From: Bacillus chungangensis
Lineage (GTDB): Bacteria > Bacillota > Bacilli > Bacillales > Bacillaceae_C
DNA length: 64,000 bases
Assembly (NCBI RefSeq): GCF_030812995.1
Contig: NZ_JAUSTT010000014.1
Span: 1 to 64,000 of the forward strand
Direction of reading: 5' to 3'
The first letter of the stretch is position 1; every line of letters begins with the position of its first letter. A program made the translations under genes and the position numbers. Shown piece after piece: positions 33,837 to 43,009 of the stretch. The notes beneath the pieces were generated by a model. It saw nothing but the letters and a program-made list of their open reading frames with translations, was not told the DNA's origin and ran no database searches.

Positions 33837-34967
33837 TTAACGGACGGCTAAAATTTCAATATCATGATGTTTGTTTGTTGTCACATTTGCTTCGAGAACT
33901 TTTTCTGCAAACGATACTGGTACGTATACCTTTTTTTCAAATATTTCTGGTGCAGCCTCCAATTGAAAAGGTGTGATGCGTCCATAAAAATAACGATTCT
34001 CCCCTACCTTAACAGATGTCCAACGGTTGTTTTTTTGCAATTCATAGGTTTGCTCTTCCTGATTAGACTTTAATTCATAGCCTAAATGTACGGCTAAATC
34101 TTGGAGTGCAACCATTGGTATGCTTTTTAGGCCTTCTTTTTTTACATATCCAGCAATAGGGGTTCCATTGACTTCTACCTTTAAAGGCTCCTTCTGATCG
34201 AGTTCTACTATTAAATCAGCATATTTTTGTTGTATTAATGGTTTTACTTCGGATATAGGCAACTGTATTACTGGAGTTCCCATAACCCCAGGTGCAATTT
34301 CATATTTGTCAAAAATAATGCCGAGTTGTCCATTTTCAATATAAAACGGTTGCTCCTCCCTAAAGGATTGGAAACCAAATTCTCCTGTAAAGAATTCTTC
34401 TTGGCTTTTCTCGATTTCATGCAAGATGAGGTTATTTAGACCTTTGTTATCTTTGACAAGCTCATTCAGATGGATTTGTTTCCCTTGTTTTCCGTCTACT
34501 ATATTGACAGATGCAACTGTTGTGTTGTCGTTTGCGCCACCGCTATAAATGTTTGTCGTCATGACAATAGAAAGAAATGGACCTGCGTATTTTGCATCTG
34601 ACTGAACGATGAGCTCATACTTATGGAATTTATAACCCGCTTTTTTAGCTTCCTTTGCTTCGTTTTGCGCTTCTTTTTGCAGTTCTTCTATTAGAATATT
34701 TATTTTTTTATCAATCTCTTGATTGATTTTCTTTTCAAATTTTTTATCCGTTAAACCTTTTACAACTGGCTGTGAAATATGGATATTCATATAATCTGTT
34801 TCTTTGATACGTTTTTTAAATGCAACAAAAGCGGAATTTACGTCCGTGCTTTCTAATGCTGCCATGCTATATGCAGTTTCTTTCGCTGCAGCTTCTATAA
34901 AGGCAGGTGTCAAACCTCCCAGCAAGACCGTACTTGAAAGGCCGATCGTCATGACTTTTTTAAACAT
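33837..34967 (-). CDS. Secreted DUF4163/DUF3298 protein with copper amine oxidase-like N-domain
   Basis: A 376-residue exported protein. A signal peptide (MFKKVMTIGLSSTVLLGG, cut near AAA) precedes a RsiV/PdaC-like DUF4163 domain with IHISQPVVKGL and a DUF3298 domain (FDKYEIAPGVMGTPVIQLPI). The last 110 residues resemble the copper amine oxidase N-terminal-like domain often used for wall binding (VPVSFAEKVLEANV). No catalytic deacetylase motif is seen. The ATG at 34967 has AAGGAG 8 bases upstream; an upstream GTG is less likely. It probably stays on the cell surface; its ligand is unknown. Confidence 0.82.
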   Translation of the reverse strand: MFKKVMTIGLSSTVLLGGLTPAFIEAAAKETAYSMAALESTDVNSAFVAFKKRIKETDYMNIHISQPVVKGLTDKKFEKKINQEIDKKINILIEELQKEAQNEAKEAKKAGYKFHKYELIVQSDAKYAGPFLSIVMTTNIYSGGANDNTTVASVNIVDGKQGKQIHLNELVKDNKGLNNLILHEIEKSQEEFFTGEFGFQSFREEQPFYIENGQLGIIFDKYEIAPGVMGTPVIQLPISEVKPLIQQKYADLIVELDQKEPLKVEVNGTPIAGYVKKEGLKSIPMVALQDLAVHLGYELKSNQEEQTYELQKNNRWTSVKVGENRYFYGRITPFQLEAAPEIFEKKVYVPVSFAEKVLEANVTTNKHHDIEILAVR

Positions 34968-35383
34968 ATGAACCACTCCTTGAGATAGTATCTACCAAGT
35001 ATATTACGCTAAGCATAGAGGGATTTGGTTAAACAAAAGTTACAATTGCTGAAATAGGGTCTATTTACACATCTCATTTTTTGTTGATTGAATAAGAGGA
35101 AAGTAGCAATTCAAGTGCCAGTTAATAGAGAAAGACAATTATTGAACATAATAAATACATTTGGTTGATATTCCATCATTTCTCTCTTATACTAACAACA
35201 TATTTTCCGAATTATCTGTTTCTAATTCCTATTCCAAGAGTTGGGAGAATCTGGTGGAAGATCACCGAAAGCAAATCATTGTTTCGCCTAGAGGATTTTT
35301 TAGCAATAAATGATTTTGCATCATAGGCAAAGCAACCAAAAGAATACGATAGAGAGCATGAAAGAAGAAAGGAAACGTAAAAC
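34968..35383. other. Intergenic region between divergent genes
   Basis: About 415 bases between the DUF3298 gene and sfp. Both promoters must lie here. I see no structured RNA, repeat copy or convincing small gene. Confidence 0.4.
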
Positions 35384-36172
35384 ATGTCTATATCATTTTT
35401 AAAGCAGAAGATTCAACCTGAAACTTGTCATATATGGTATGCAGATGTTACTGATGAACATGATTTATTTAGGCATTTGATTAGTTCAGAAGAAAATGAA
35501 CGTTATGTTTCTTTTAGGCGTTCAAAGGATCGAGATCGTGCCCTTGTTTCTTACAGCCTTGTTCGATTAGTGCTTGCTCATTATACAGACCTGCAGCCAT
35601 ATGAATTGAATATAATTCGCACTTGTCCTCAATGTGGAAAGTCTCACGGAAAACCAAGGTTGGTGATGCATCCTGACGATCACCTTCAGTTTAATGTATC
35701 CCATTCTGGAAACATCGTAATAATGGCCGTTACAGTTGAAAATCCCGTTGGTATTGATGTTGAACAGATAGACCCGCGTTTATCAGCTGAAGAATTAATA
35801 AAAAAAGTACTTTCTCCTAGTGAACGGCAAGTTTTGTTCCAGCTTCCGAAAGAGGAGAGAGTTCAGCACTTTTATACATATTGGACACGAAAGGAAGCCA
35901 TTCTAAAAGCAACAGGACAAGGATTAACCATCCCTCTTGAACATGTAACCGTTTCATGCCCGACTGAACGTGCCGAACTGCTAATGTGGGCAAATGAACA
36001 AGAACGAGTAGACAGATTCACCATGCACGATCTTCATTTATGGGAAGATTATAAAGCTTGCTTGGCAGTAATCGGAACTTGCAAGAAAGTTGAAGTTAAA
36101 AATGGTTCGGCCTTACTTGCAGATTGGCGGCACAGTGATAAGACACTTCGGCAATCAGGGTATTTATCGTAA
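35384..36172 (+). CDS. sfp: 4'-phosphopantetheinyl transferase, Sfp type
   Basis: A 262-residue Sfp-class enzyme that transfers phosphopantetheine from CoA to carrier proteins of non-ribosomal peptide, polyketide or fatty acid synthases. The magnesium/CoA motif GIDVEQID and the C-terminal YWTRKEAILKATGQG (WxxKEAxxK) are complete, and RTCPQCGKSHGKPRL (family motif GKPxL) lies upstream. ATG with GAAAGGAAAC before it. There is no synthase gene in the window, but the siderophore uptake genes at 6-14 kb make siderophore synthesis elsewhere in the genome plausible. It is monocistronic. Confidence 0.92.
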   Translation: MSISFLKQKIQPETCHIWYADVTDEHDLFRHLISSEENERYVSFRRSKDRDRALVSYSLVRLVLAHYTDLQPYELNIIRTCPQCGKSHGKPRLVMHPDDHLQFNVSHSGNIVIMAVTVENPVGIDVEQIDPRLSAEELIKKVLSPSERQVLFQLPKEERVQHFYTYWTRKEAILKATGQGLTIPLEHVTVSCPTERAELLMWANEQERVDRFTMHDLHLWEDYKACLAVIGTCKKVEVKNGSALLADWRHSDKTLRQSGYLS

Positions 36173-36193
36173 CTTGAGGGGAATGGTCCATGA

Positions 36194-36817
36194 TCATGTT
36201 GTTTTATTTTGGATATGAAGCCCAAGTGTGTGAATCGGGCCTTTTGTTAACAATGTTTGCAGTTTTTTAGCCATTTGTTCTGGAGTCTGTATCGTGCCAT
36301 TTTTTACCCACCATTCGATTAAGCCGATAACAGCAGAAGAGATAAAGATAAGAAGAATCTCCCTATCCAACTCGTCTATTCGTTCTGTAATGTGAAGATC
36401 TTTAAATTCTTTATTAAACTTTTGTAAGAAATGCTGTTGTAGTTTCGTACGGAAGGCAGGAATATCATCTCTTAGAAACATGGATTGAAAAAAAGAATCG
36501 TGTTCCTTTAAATGTACAAAAGCTTTTTGTGCATAGTGAAGCAATGTTTGATCATCAACTATATCGTTGTGAATATATGCTTTTGGTTGGATAATATCCG
36601 AGAATTTCTTCAGCTCTGTGTCAATTAAATGGTCAAGCAATTGATATTTATCCTCATAGTGCAAGTAAAAAGTACCCCTTCCAATCATCGCATGATTCGC
36701 AATGTCTTTAATTGTAATCGTACTAAAGCTTTTTTGTCTTAATAAGTCAAGAAAGCTTTTTTTAATGGCCTGACGTGTTTTTATTACCCGCAAGTCAGTG
36801 ATAGATTCGTTTTCCAT
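36194..36817 (-). CDS. TetR/AcrR-family regulator of ABC exporter
   Basis: A 207-residue TetR-type repressor. The helix-turn-helix is IKDIANHAMIGRGTFYLHYEDKYQL, and the C-terminal part is helical with DxHIT-like residues typical of the TetR_C subgroup with DUF-like tails. Its ATG is divergent from the ABC ATPase gene at 37038, with about 220 bases between them. Those bases hold the inverted elements GTTTGTCTATTA and TAATAGACACAC, a likely operator. It most likely represses the exporter until a drug binds. Confidence 0.86.
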   Translation of the reverse strand: MENESITDLRVIKTRQAIKKSFLDLLRQKSFSTITIKDIANHAMIGRGTFYLHYEDKYQLLDHLIDTELKKFSDIIQPKAYIHNDIVDDQTLLHYAQKAFVHLKEHDSFFQSMFLRDDIPAFRTKLQQHFLQKFNKEFKDLHITERIDELDREILLIFISSAVIGLIEWWVKNGTIQTPEQMAKKLQTLLTKGPIHTLGLHIQNKTT

Positions 36818-36874
36818 GTCGAATATTCATCCTTTCTCCGTTGTGTAGACAGTTTTATAAGACAGTTTAACGTT

Positions 36875-36955
36875 GTTTGTCTATTAATAGCCACTGTTCC
36901 TATCATTGCGTATTGTCTAGGCAGCAAAGCTATTTTACCATAAATAATAGACACA
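36875..36955. promoter_or_regulatory. Candidate TetR operators in divergent promoter region
   Basis: GTTTGTCTATTA (36875-36886) and TAATAGACACAC (36944-36955) are inverted relatives sharing TAATAGAC-AC. The spacing is 57 bases between the halves, so they could be two separate sites. The same GTAGACAG-type element also occurs at 36845. Binding is inferred. Confidence 0.35.
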
Positions 36956-37037
36956 CTGTTCAATAATGAAGTCTGATATTTACACACTTTTTGTTTTTCA
37001 TGGATTGGTTAAAAATTGAATGAAAGGAGTGGCGAAA

Positions 37038-37751
37038 ATGCTGAAAGGTGAACATATTTCCAAGGCATATAAAGAACAGCTCGTTTTAAATGACCTCTCC
37101 ATTTCTCTTGCTTCGGGAGAGATATATGGCTTGATCGGCCCTTCCGGTTCTGGAAAAACAACCTTAATAAAGGTGCTATTGGGGTTGGAGAAATTAACGA
37201 AAGGAGAGGTGGCATTGTTCGGGCGGAAGCCGTCTATTTCCGCTTTTCATCACCTTGGCTATATGGCACAGTCAGATGCGCTTTATGAAGAATTAACATG
37301 CAAGGAGAATTTAGATTTTTTTGCCACTATACAAGGGCTGCGTGGTCGACAAAGGAAAGAGCGAATGATGGCTGTTGCTAAAATGGTTCATTTAGAAAAT
37401 GATTTGCAAAAGAGAGTGCTTCATTTCTCAGGCGGCATGAAAAGGCGTTTGTCTTTAGCTTGTGCATTATTGCATCAGCCAAAGCTCTATATACTAGATG
37501 AACCGACTGTTGGTTTAGACCCTATTATTCGGCAATCGCTTTGGTCGCTGTTTCACCAATTAAAAACGGAAGGTGCTACGATCATTGTTACAACCCATGT
37601 AATGGATGAGGTGTATCGTTGTGATCGGGTTGGTTTGTTACAATCAGGCAAGCTTTTGGCAGAGGGATCACCTGACGATTTACTACAAACCTATCAAGTA
37701 GATAATATCGAAGCGATTTTTATGCGAGAGGAGGAAGGGGTGCAATGTTAA
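37038..37751 (+). CDS. ABC exporter ATP-binding protein
   Basis: A 237-residue ATPase subunit of the ABC-2 exporter class. Walker A is GPSGSGKTT, the signature FSGGMKRR (near residue 130), Walker B LYILDEPTVGLD and the switch TTHVMDE. The ATG at 37038 has AAAGGAG 8 bases upstream; an ATG six codons earlier lies on that site. Its end overlaps the permease start by 7 bases, so the two are translationally coupled. It is divergent from the TetR repressor, which suggests drug or lipid-peptide export. Confidence 0.9.
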   Translation: MLKGEHISKAYKEQLVLNDLSISLASGEIYGLIGPSGSGKTTLIKVLLGLEKLTKGEVALFGRKPSISAFHHLGYMAQSDALYEELTCKENLDFFATIQGLRGRQRKERMMAVAKMVHLENDLQKRVLHFSGGMKRRLSLACALLHQPKLYILDEPTVGLDPIIRQSLWSLFHQLKTEGATIIVTTHVMDEVYRCDRVGLLQSGKLLAEGSPDDLLQTYQVDNIEAIFMREEEGVQC

Positions 37752-38758
37752 GTATTGCAGCGCTAATTAAACGAATTAGCCGTCAATTTATTCGCGATCG
37801 GCGAACGCTCGCACTATTAATTGTGGCGCCGCTTTTCATTTTTACCTTGCTTTGGGTTGTGTTTACGACAGAAGCATATGAACCGAAAATCGCTGTCATC
37901 AACGAGGACACCTCTTTACAATCACCTTTTGAGAAGTCAGATTATGTCTTGTTGACAGAAGCTGAGGCGAAAAAAATGCTAAACGAGCGGAAAATAGACG
38001 CCTATCTTCGATTATTTCCTTCGCCAACTATTTATTTAGAAGGCAGTGAACCAGCTAAAAATCAAGCGGTGTTGATGAAGCTTCAAAAAACGATGCAAAC
38101 AATGAAAGAGGGAGCAAAGCAAGAATTGGATATTCATTATCTTCATGGAAGTAAAGATTTAACTTCATTTGATGCATTTGGACCAGTGTTGCTTGGCTTT
38201 TTTACATTCTTCTTCGTCTTTTTAATTAGTGGTGTTTCTTTTTTGCGGGAAAGGACGACTGGAACGCTAGATCGTTTAATGGCTTCCCCGATTAAAAACA
38301 GTGAAATTATCTTCGGCTACCTTATTGGATTTGGCATCTTTGCTTCACTTCAGTCCGTTATTTTGACGAGCTATGGTATATATGTGTTAAAGATGTATCA
38401 TGCTGGGCGGCTTATCGACGTATTAATGATTATTTTGATTCTATCCTTTAGTGCGCTGACACTTGGGATGCTGTTATCAGCGTTTGCTCGCAATGAGCTG
38501 CAATTAATGCAGTTTATTCCAGTTGTCATTATTCCTCAGGTTTTCTTCTCAGGTATTTTTCAATTTGAAACCTTGCCAGAATGGGCGCAGTGGCTTGGAA
38601 AGGCGACACCTTTATATTATGCTGCTGATGCACTCAAGGGCATTATGCTAAGGGGAGAAGGTTTCGCAAGCTGGTGGGGGAGTGGACTTGTGTTGATCGG
38701 ATTCTCTTTCTTGTTTATATGGATGAACTTAGGAGCTTTACGGGCTTATCGGAAATAA
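37745..38758 (+). CDS. ABC-2 type exporter permease
   Basis: A 337-residue permease. One N-terminal helix (LALLIVAPLFIFTLLWVVF), a long outside loop of about 120 residues (about 45-165), then five helices, with the ABC-2 signature area FLRERTTGTLDRLMASPI and the C-terminal FFSGIFQFETLPEWAQWLGKATPLYYAADALKG-type motif (seen in pieces such as GKATPLYYAADAL). It is coupled with the ATPase by overlap. Such pairs export drugs or antibiotics; the substrate is unknown. Confidence 0.88.
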   Translation: MLSIAALIKRISRQFIRDRRTLALLIVAPLFIFTLLWVVFTTEAYEPKIAVINEDTSLQSPFEKSDYVLLTEAEAKKMLNERKIDAYLRLFPSPTIYLEGSEPAKNQAVLMKLQKTMQTMKEGAKQELDIHYLHGSKDLTSFDAFGPVLLGFFTFFFVFLISGVSFLRERTTGTLDRLMASPIKNSEIIFGYLIGFGIFASLQSVILTSYGIYVLKMYHAGRLIDVLMIILILSFSALTLGMLLSAFARNELQLMQFIPVVIIPQVFFSGIFQFETLPEWAQWLGKATPLYYAADALKGIMLRGEGFASWWGSGLVLIGFSFLFIWMNLGALRAYRK

Positions 38759-38784
38759 ATGTGACTGTTTTATGGTGTAAAATG

Positions 38785-38826
38785 AAAAAAGTCGGGAGTT
38801 ATTTTAGCAGCGCTAGACTCCCGATG
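38785..38826 (-). terminator. Terminator between convergent exporter and SDR genes
   Basis: TCGGGAGT pairs with ACTCCCGA. On the minus strand it is followed by CTTTTTTC, fitting the end of the SDR gene; it can also stop the exporter transcript. Confidence 0.75.
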
Positions 38827-38844
38827 AGTGTTATCATATATTGA

Positions 38845-39609
38845 TTAAATTGCTGTATAGCCACCATCAACTGGGATCATTGCTCCAGTGATGAATGAAG
38901 CTTCATCAGAAGCAACAAAGGCAATAGCATTGGCAACTTCTTCCGCTTTTCCTAAACGCCCTAATAAATACGCAGACTCATATTGTTTTCGTACTTCTTC
39001 AGTGCCGCCGTCGCCATCGATTAATTGATCAGCCATTTTTGTTTCTATCAGACCAGGGCATACAGCGTTTACTCGGATTCCATATTCTGATAATTCTACC
39101 GCTGAGCTTCGAGTAATCCCGACCATTGCATGTTTAGTCATAATATAGAGGTTGTGTGTTGCAGTTCCAATTAAGCCTGAGATAGAAGCCAAGTTAACGA
39201 TATTACTTCCTGGCTGCTGCTTTAAGAAAGGAATTGCATGTTTAATACACATCATTGTTCCTTTAATATTTACACGGCTCATTTTATCAAAATCATCTGC
39301 TTTTACATCTTCCGCTTTATTATTCATAAAAATACCAGCGTTATTAACGAGTACATCAATTTTTCCATAATGTTCAGCAGCTTCTTTAAACAAACGTGCA
39401 ATATCTTCTTCTTTCGTTACATCACATTTCATTGCTTTTACATTCATTCCACTTTTTTTTAATTCCTGTTCAGTTTGTATGAGCATCACTTCATCATAGT
39501 CAGACAATACGACTTTTGCGCCTTCCTGTCCACATTTAATTGCGGTTGCTTTTCCAATTCCTTGTGCTGCGCCTGTAATAACTACCACTTTTTCTGTTAA
39601 ACGAGACAT
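38845..39609 (-). CDS. Short-chain dehydrogenase/reductase
   Basis: A 254-residue classical SDR oxidoreductase. The cofactor loop is TGAAQGIG, followed by NNAG, the catalytic Ser in NLASISG and the YIMTKHAM motif (Tyr-x-x-x-Lys). The C-terminal GAMIPVDGGYTAI is the usual family end. An Asp at the end of strand 2 (LSDYDE) favours NAD over NADP. The ATG at 39609 has TAGGAGTGGA upstream; the longer frame to 39696 has no support. The alcohol or ketone substrate cannot be told from sequence. Confidence 0.88.
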   Translation of the reverse strand: MSRLTEKVVVITGAAQGIGKATAIKCGQEGAKVVLSDYDEVMLIQTEQELKKSGMNVKAMKCDVTKEEDIARLFKEAAEHYGKIDVLVNNAGIFMNNKAEDVKADDFDKMSRVNIKGTMMCIKHAIPFLKQQPGSNIVNLASISGLIGTATHNLYIMTKHAMVGITRSSAVELSEYGIRVNAVCPGLIETKMADQLIDGDGGTEEVRKQYESAYLLGRLGKAEEVANAIAFVASDEASFITGAMIPVDGGYTAI

Positions 39610-39730
39610 ACTATCCACTCCTAGCTTCAATTTGTGAATCATGCTTGTTATAACATAAAAAACTATGTGAAATACTTCACATAAATAGTTTACCATATGT
39701 TGCCTTTCGACTCACTGTAGTCATTGACAA

Positions 39731-39877
39731 ACCATCGAACATTTTCAAAAAGTAAAAGGTTGGTTTGAGTCTACCGGAGCTAAAGATGCTTTTGAAGCAA
39801 CATATGAAAAAAGGACGTAAGCGTGCGGCGTTTTCACTTAGGGGGGCAAGCCCCCCACTCGTAAATATTGCTAAGTG
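39731..39877 (+). pseudogene. Unidentified 3' gene fragment followed by a GC-rich hairpin
   Basis: A 29-residue plus-strand frame ending KRT-stop (39731-39820; contains VKGWFESTGAKDAFEATYE) reads like the end of a protein, but a stop and no start lie before it. A GGGGGGC/GCCCCCC hairpin (39840-39856) within a CACTTAG/CTAAGTG stem (39835-39877) follows. Identity is unknown; it may be a terminator of the lost gene or a distant relative of the IS605 end structure. Confidence 0.25.
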
Positions 39878-39880
39878 CAA

Positions 39881-41059
39881 TCAGTCAACCTCTTTTTTAG
39901 CAATAAGATCAAATGTATCATTTTTACAATTTGGACACCCTTGATTTTTTAGCTCTTCAATTGTGGAAATATCACGTTGAAAACCAACGAGAGTTGCCTC
40001 GCCGCATTGTTTACAACGATACGTTCGTACTGTTCTCTTCACTTCACCAGTATAAAGTGCGTCTTCAAATGGAGCAGTAAACTCAGGGGTTGTCTGATCT
40101 GTTGTTTTTAAAATAATCATTTGACTTCTGTTTCCGATCATTTGTGCCCCGTTATATTCGTTAAAACGCGGCAGCATTTCGTTGATTACGAGCCCCATTC
40201 GAACGAATTCTCGCTGCATAGCCAATGTGACGTCAGGTGATTTATGAGCAAATGATAAAAACATCGGCAATCCTTTCATTCTTTTTAAGGCACTAATTCC
40301 GCGAGAAACGAAGAGACTCATTCCTTGCAGTGTATAAGGCGGATCTGTGAAAAAACAGTCAAATTGACCAAGCATTTTTTCCGGAAGCGGCTGCCGGAGA
40401 TCTACTTGGTGGCATTTTATTGGCAAACTTTCTTTTTCTGCAATTTCCCGAATAAAGCTTAAAAAGCGCTCATCAATATCGACTACATCTATAAACGCTT
40501 TATCCCCAGTTTCGTTTGGAAACAAACGTTTTAAAAGAAAGCCGAGCGATACACTAACCAAATCATCATCACCGACACATAAGATTTGCTTCCCAATAAG
40601 GGAATGCTCTTGCAAGCAAAGAAGCGCCCGTTTTAGACTCGTTTCTGGTGTACATGCCGATTGATCTATTTGGACATTTACTTGTGGACGTAATTGAAAT
40701 AATGCTTCCAATTGCAACAACGTATCGGAGAATTCTCTCTTTAAGTCGACCGTATTTTCCATACATGTTTGATATAAGGCTTTGTTTAAACCTCTATATT
40801 TCCATTCATTTTCGATAAAAGTATTAGCCTCATTGGTGCATCGCACACCGCGATCCTGTTTCAGTACATCTGCCTTGATAAGTTCCTTTTTAATCGCAGT
40901 CGCAACCGGCACCGGCAACAATGCTTTACGTGCTAAGTTTTTAGTAGAAATGCCAGGTTTCAAATAACACTCTAATATTAGCTGCTCAATCACTGGAAAT
41001 CCTTCTTGAAGACGTATGTTTTCACTTGCTTTTTCAATGTTTTTTCTCAATGGATTCAC
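39881..41059 (-). CDS. Branched-chain polyamine synthase (BpsA-like)
   Basis: A 392-residue protein of the bis-aminopropyl spermidine synthase family (DUF43). An N-terminal winged-helix part (about 25-95) precedes a Rossmann aminopropyltransferase domain with ILCVGDDDLVSVSLG, IDVVDIDERFLSFI and the catalytic-type motif FTDPPYTLQGM. It ends with a zinc-ribbon: CKQCGE and CPNCKN. In thermophiles the family adds aminopropyl groups to spermidine to give N4-branched polyamines. The GTG start has only a weak ribosome site. No other polyamine gene is adjacent, so the donor (decarboxylated SAM) must come from elsewhere. Confidence 0.8.
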   Translation of the reverse strand: MNPLRKNIEKASENIRLQEGFPVIEQLILECYLKPGISTKNLARKALLPVPVATAIKKELIKADVLKQDRGVRCTNEANTFIENEWKYRGLNKALYQTCMENTVDLKREFSDTLLQLEALFQLRPQVNVQIDQSACTPETSLKRALLCLQEHSLIGKQILCVGDDDLVSVSLGFLLKRLFPNETGDKAFIDVVDIDERFLSFIREIAEKESLPIKCHQVDLRQPLPEKMLGQFDCFFTDPPYTLQGMSLFVSRGISALKRMKGLPMFLSFAHKSPDVTLAMQREFVRMGLVINEMLPRFNEYNGAQMIGNRSQMIILKTTDQTTPEFTAPFEDALYTGEVKRTVRTYRCKQCGEATLVGFQRDISTIEELKNQGCPNCKNDTFDLIAKKEVD

Positions 41060-41753
41060 TCTTTCTTTTATATTTATTTCAACATATGGATGACAATAGG
41101 TGGAGATTCTATGTTTTCTAACCGATTACTCTATTTCAGAATATAGTAAAAAGGGTGAGATATACAGTACGAAAGTATATGCTGCCCTCACGTCAGCCGG
41201 CTTATTTTTTAGGGGGTGGCCTTCCTGTGCGAATTGGAAGCTTTGCAGCATTATCATAGTCAGAGTTGATGTAAAAAGGCAGAAAATGAACAATATCCAT
41301 CTTCTGCCTAACTTTGAAGTAATGACTATCTAAAATAAAAACCATGCATAAAGAGCACAGTTTTTGCGGTCAATTGTGGAAACCGATATTCTTAATCAAG
41401 AATGGCTTCCTATCTCTCTTAAATAGCATAATCTTGTTCATTATAAGAAAACAATCATTAAAAATCAAGCGCTTAAGTTGCTAGGGAAATTAATTTCTAA
41501 TAAAAGCATTATCTCTTTTGATATAATATATTTTCGGCTATTTTTTTACATAAAAAGATCGTTGGAATTGAGCATCATAAAGAATGGGTATAAGAAATAG
41601 TTGGCTTCGTTTTATAGGCTTCTCATGAGATATTGCACTTTTTTTATGTGGTGTGCTAAAAGCTTCTCGTAAAAAAATGAAACCTTTTCGATAAAATTGA
41701 AGTCTAAAGTATTGTAAATGCGAGATGTTTATAAAATTATAGGAGGAATAACA
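41060..41753. other. Intergenic region with an orphan terminator
   Basis: About 690 bases without a supported gene. AGGCAGAA (41277-41284) pairs with TTCTGCCT (41302-41309) and has a T-run on the minus strand, so a minus-strand gene may once have ended there. Short plus-strand frames lack ribosome sites. The promoter of the carboxypeptidase gene lies at the right end. Confidence 0.4.
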
Positions 41754-42575
41754 TTGCGTAGACTGATACATACATCTTTGTTGTTAGTATTCTCCTTCTT
41801 TCTGTTTGTTGGGTGTGATCATCAAAATGATACAAAAATGAACGATGATTCAAAGCCAAAATCTGAAATGAATGAAGATGAGAAACAAGATTTAACTGAA
41901 GCTGAAATGGATGAAGTGGAAACGGAAGCACCAGTTAAAGAAACACAGCAAGATGCCAAACAGGGCAATACAAATCAAGTAGCTGCAAATCCTGCTAGTA
42001 TCGCTGTCCTTGTAAATAAACAGTATGCACTGCCAGAAAACTATCATCCGAATGATTTAGTCTATCCTGAAGTTCCTTTTCTTTTTGAAGAGAAAATCGA
42101 AAAACGTATGATGCGGAGCGAGGCTGCAAGTGCACTTGAAAGTTTATTTGCTGGAGCTAAAAAAGAAAGCATCCATTTAGCGGGTGTCTCGGCTTATCGT
42201 TCACATGCCACTCAAACATCGTTGTTTGATCGTTATGTAGAAAGGGATGGCATGGAAAAGGCAAAACGTTATAGTGCGGTGCCAGGTCATAGTGAACATG
42301 AAACAGGATTGGCAATCGATGTCTCTGGAAGTGATGGACGATGTGCAGTAGAAGATTGCTTTGCAGATACGGAGGAAGCAGTCTGGCTAGCAAACCATGC
42401 ATGGGAGTACGGGTTTATTATTCGCTATCCTCAAGGGAAAGAGGAGATTACAGGATATCAGTATGAGCCTTGGCATTTGCGTTATGTAGGCTTAGATATC
42501 GCTAAAGAAATCCAACAAAGCGGGAAGACATTGGAAGAATACAGTCAAACGATTTCAACATCAAAGGAAAAATAA
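41754..42575 (+). CDS. D-Ala-D-Ala carboxypeptidase lipoprotein, VanY/LdcB type
   Basis: A 273-residue M15B peptidase anchored as lipoprotein. The start is TTG at 41754 with AGGAGG before it; the hydrophobic signal ends in the lipobox FVGC (Cys19). An acidic linker of about 60 residues (rich in Glu, Asp, Lys) leads to the catalytic domain: SAYRSHATQ, then SEHETGLAIDVSG with the zinc His and Asp, then EPWHLRYVG with the catalytic Glu and zinc His. It trims D-amino acids from peptidoglycan stems outside the membrane. There are no van genes nearby, so a housekeeping role is likely. Confidence 0.9.
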   Translation: MRRLIHTSLLLVFSFFLFVGCDHQNDTKMNDDSKPKSEMNEDEKQDLTEAEMDEVETEAPVKETQQDAKQGNTNQVAANPASIAVLVNKQYALPENYHPNDLVYPEVPFLFEEKIEKRMMRSEAASALESLFAGAKKESIHLAGVSAYRSHATQTSLFDRYVERDGMEKAKRYSAVPGHSEHETGLAIDVSGSDGRCAVEDCFADTEEAVWLANHAWEYGFIIRYPQGKEEITGYQYEPWHLRYVGLDIAKEIQQSGKTLEEYSQTISTSKEK

Positions 42576-42606
42576 TTTTAAAATAAACTTTTATACCACT
42601 TCGTAG

Positions 42607-42669
42607 AAGGCGTTGAAGTATGATCGAAAAAGCAATTGAAACGATCGACATACAGAAGACGCCTTTTTT
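42607..42669 (+). terminator. Extended hairpin terminator
   Basis: AAGGCGT, TATGATCG and their partners CGATC, ATAC and ACGCCTT make a long imperfect stem followed by TTTTTT. It ends the carboxypeptidase gene. The stretch up to the MarR operators (42670-42950) holds nothing recognised. Confidence 0.7.
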
Positions 42670-42956
42670 GAGGTGCAGTTAGAAAAGTTGTTCATCTAAA
42701 TAGAACCCTTTGTCGATGTTTTGTTAAGCAAATCACAATTTTTTTCCCTTTTGTTGATGGTGGTGTTGTCGGCGACCAACAGTATCTACGAAAGAAAATG
42801 GAGAAGTTTATCATAACCGTACTGTGAAGAACATGTTGAGGTGACCATTAGAAATAAAGAAATACCGCTTTAAGTGAAAAACTGCTTAGTTAAGGAGTGT
42901 CTTAATCTCTTCTCCTCTTATTTTTCAATCATGTAAATTGAATCATTGGAAAATAT

Positions 42957-42988
42957 ATCGTATAATACGATTAATTCGTAAAATACGA
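42957..42988 (+). promoter_or_regulatory. Twin palindromic operators of MarR gene
   Basis: ATCGTATAATACGAT (42957-42971) and TCGTAAAATACGA (42976-42988) share the half-site TCGTA and lie 19 bases apart centre to centre, about 20-50 bases before the MarR start. The first also holds a TATAAT -10 element, so binding would block transcription. Confidence 0.6.
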
Positions 42989-43009
42989 TATAAATTAGGA
43001 GGGTTTGTT

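Noticed and set aside
41100-41333. Plus-strand 77-codon frame after the polyamine synthase gene
   Set aside because: No ribosome site, low-complexity product, and it covers an orphan terminator hairpin.
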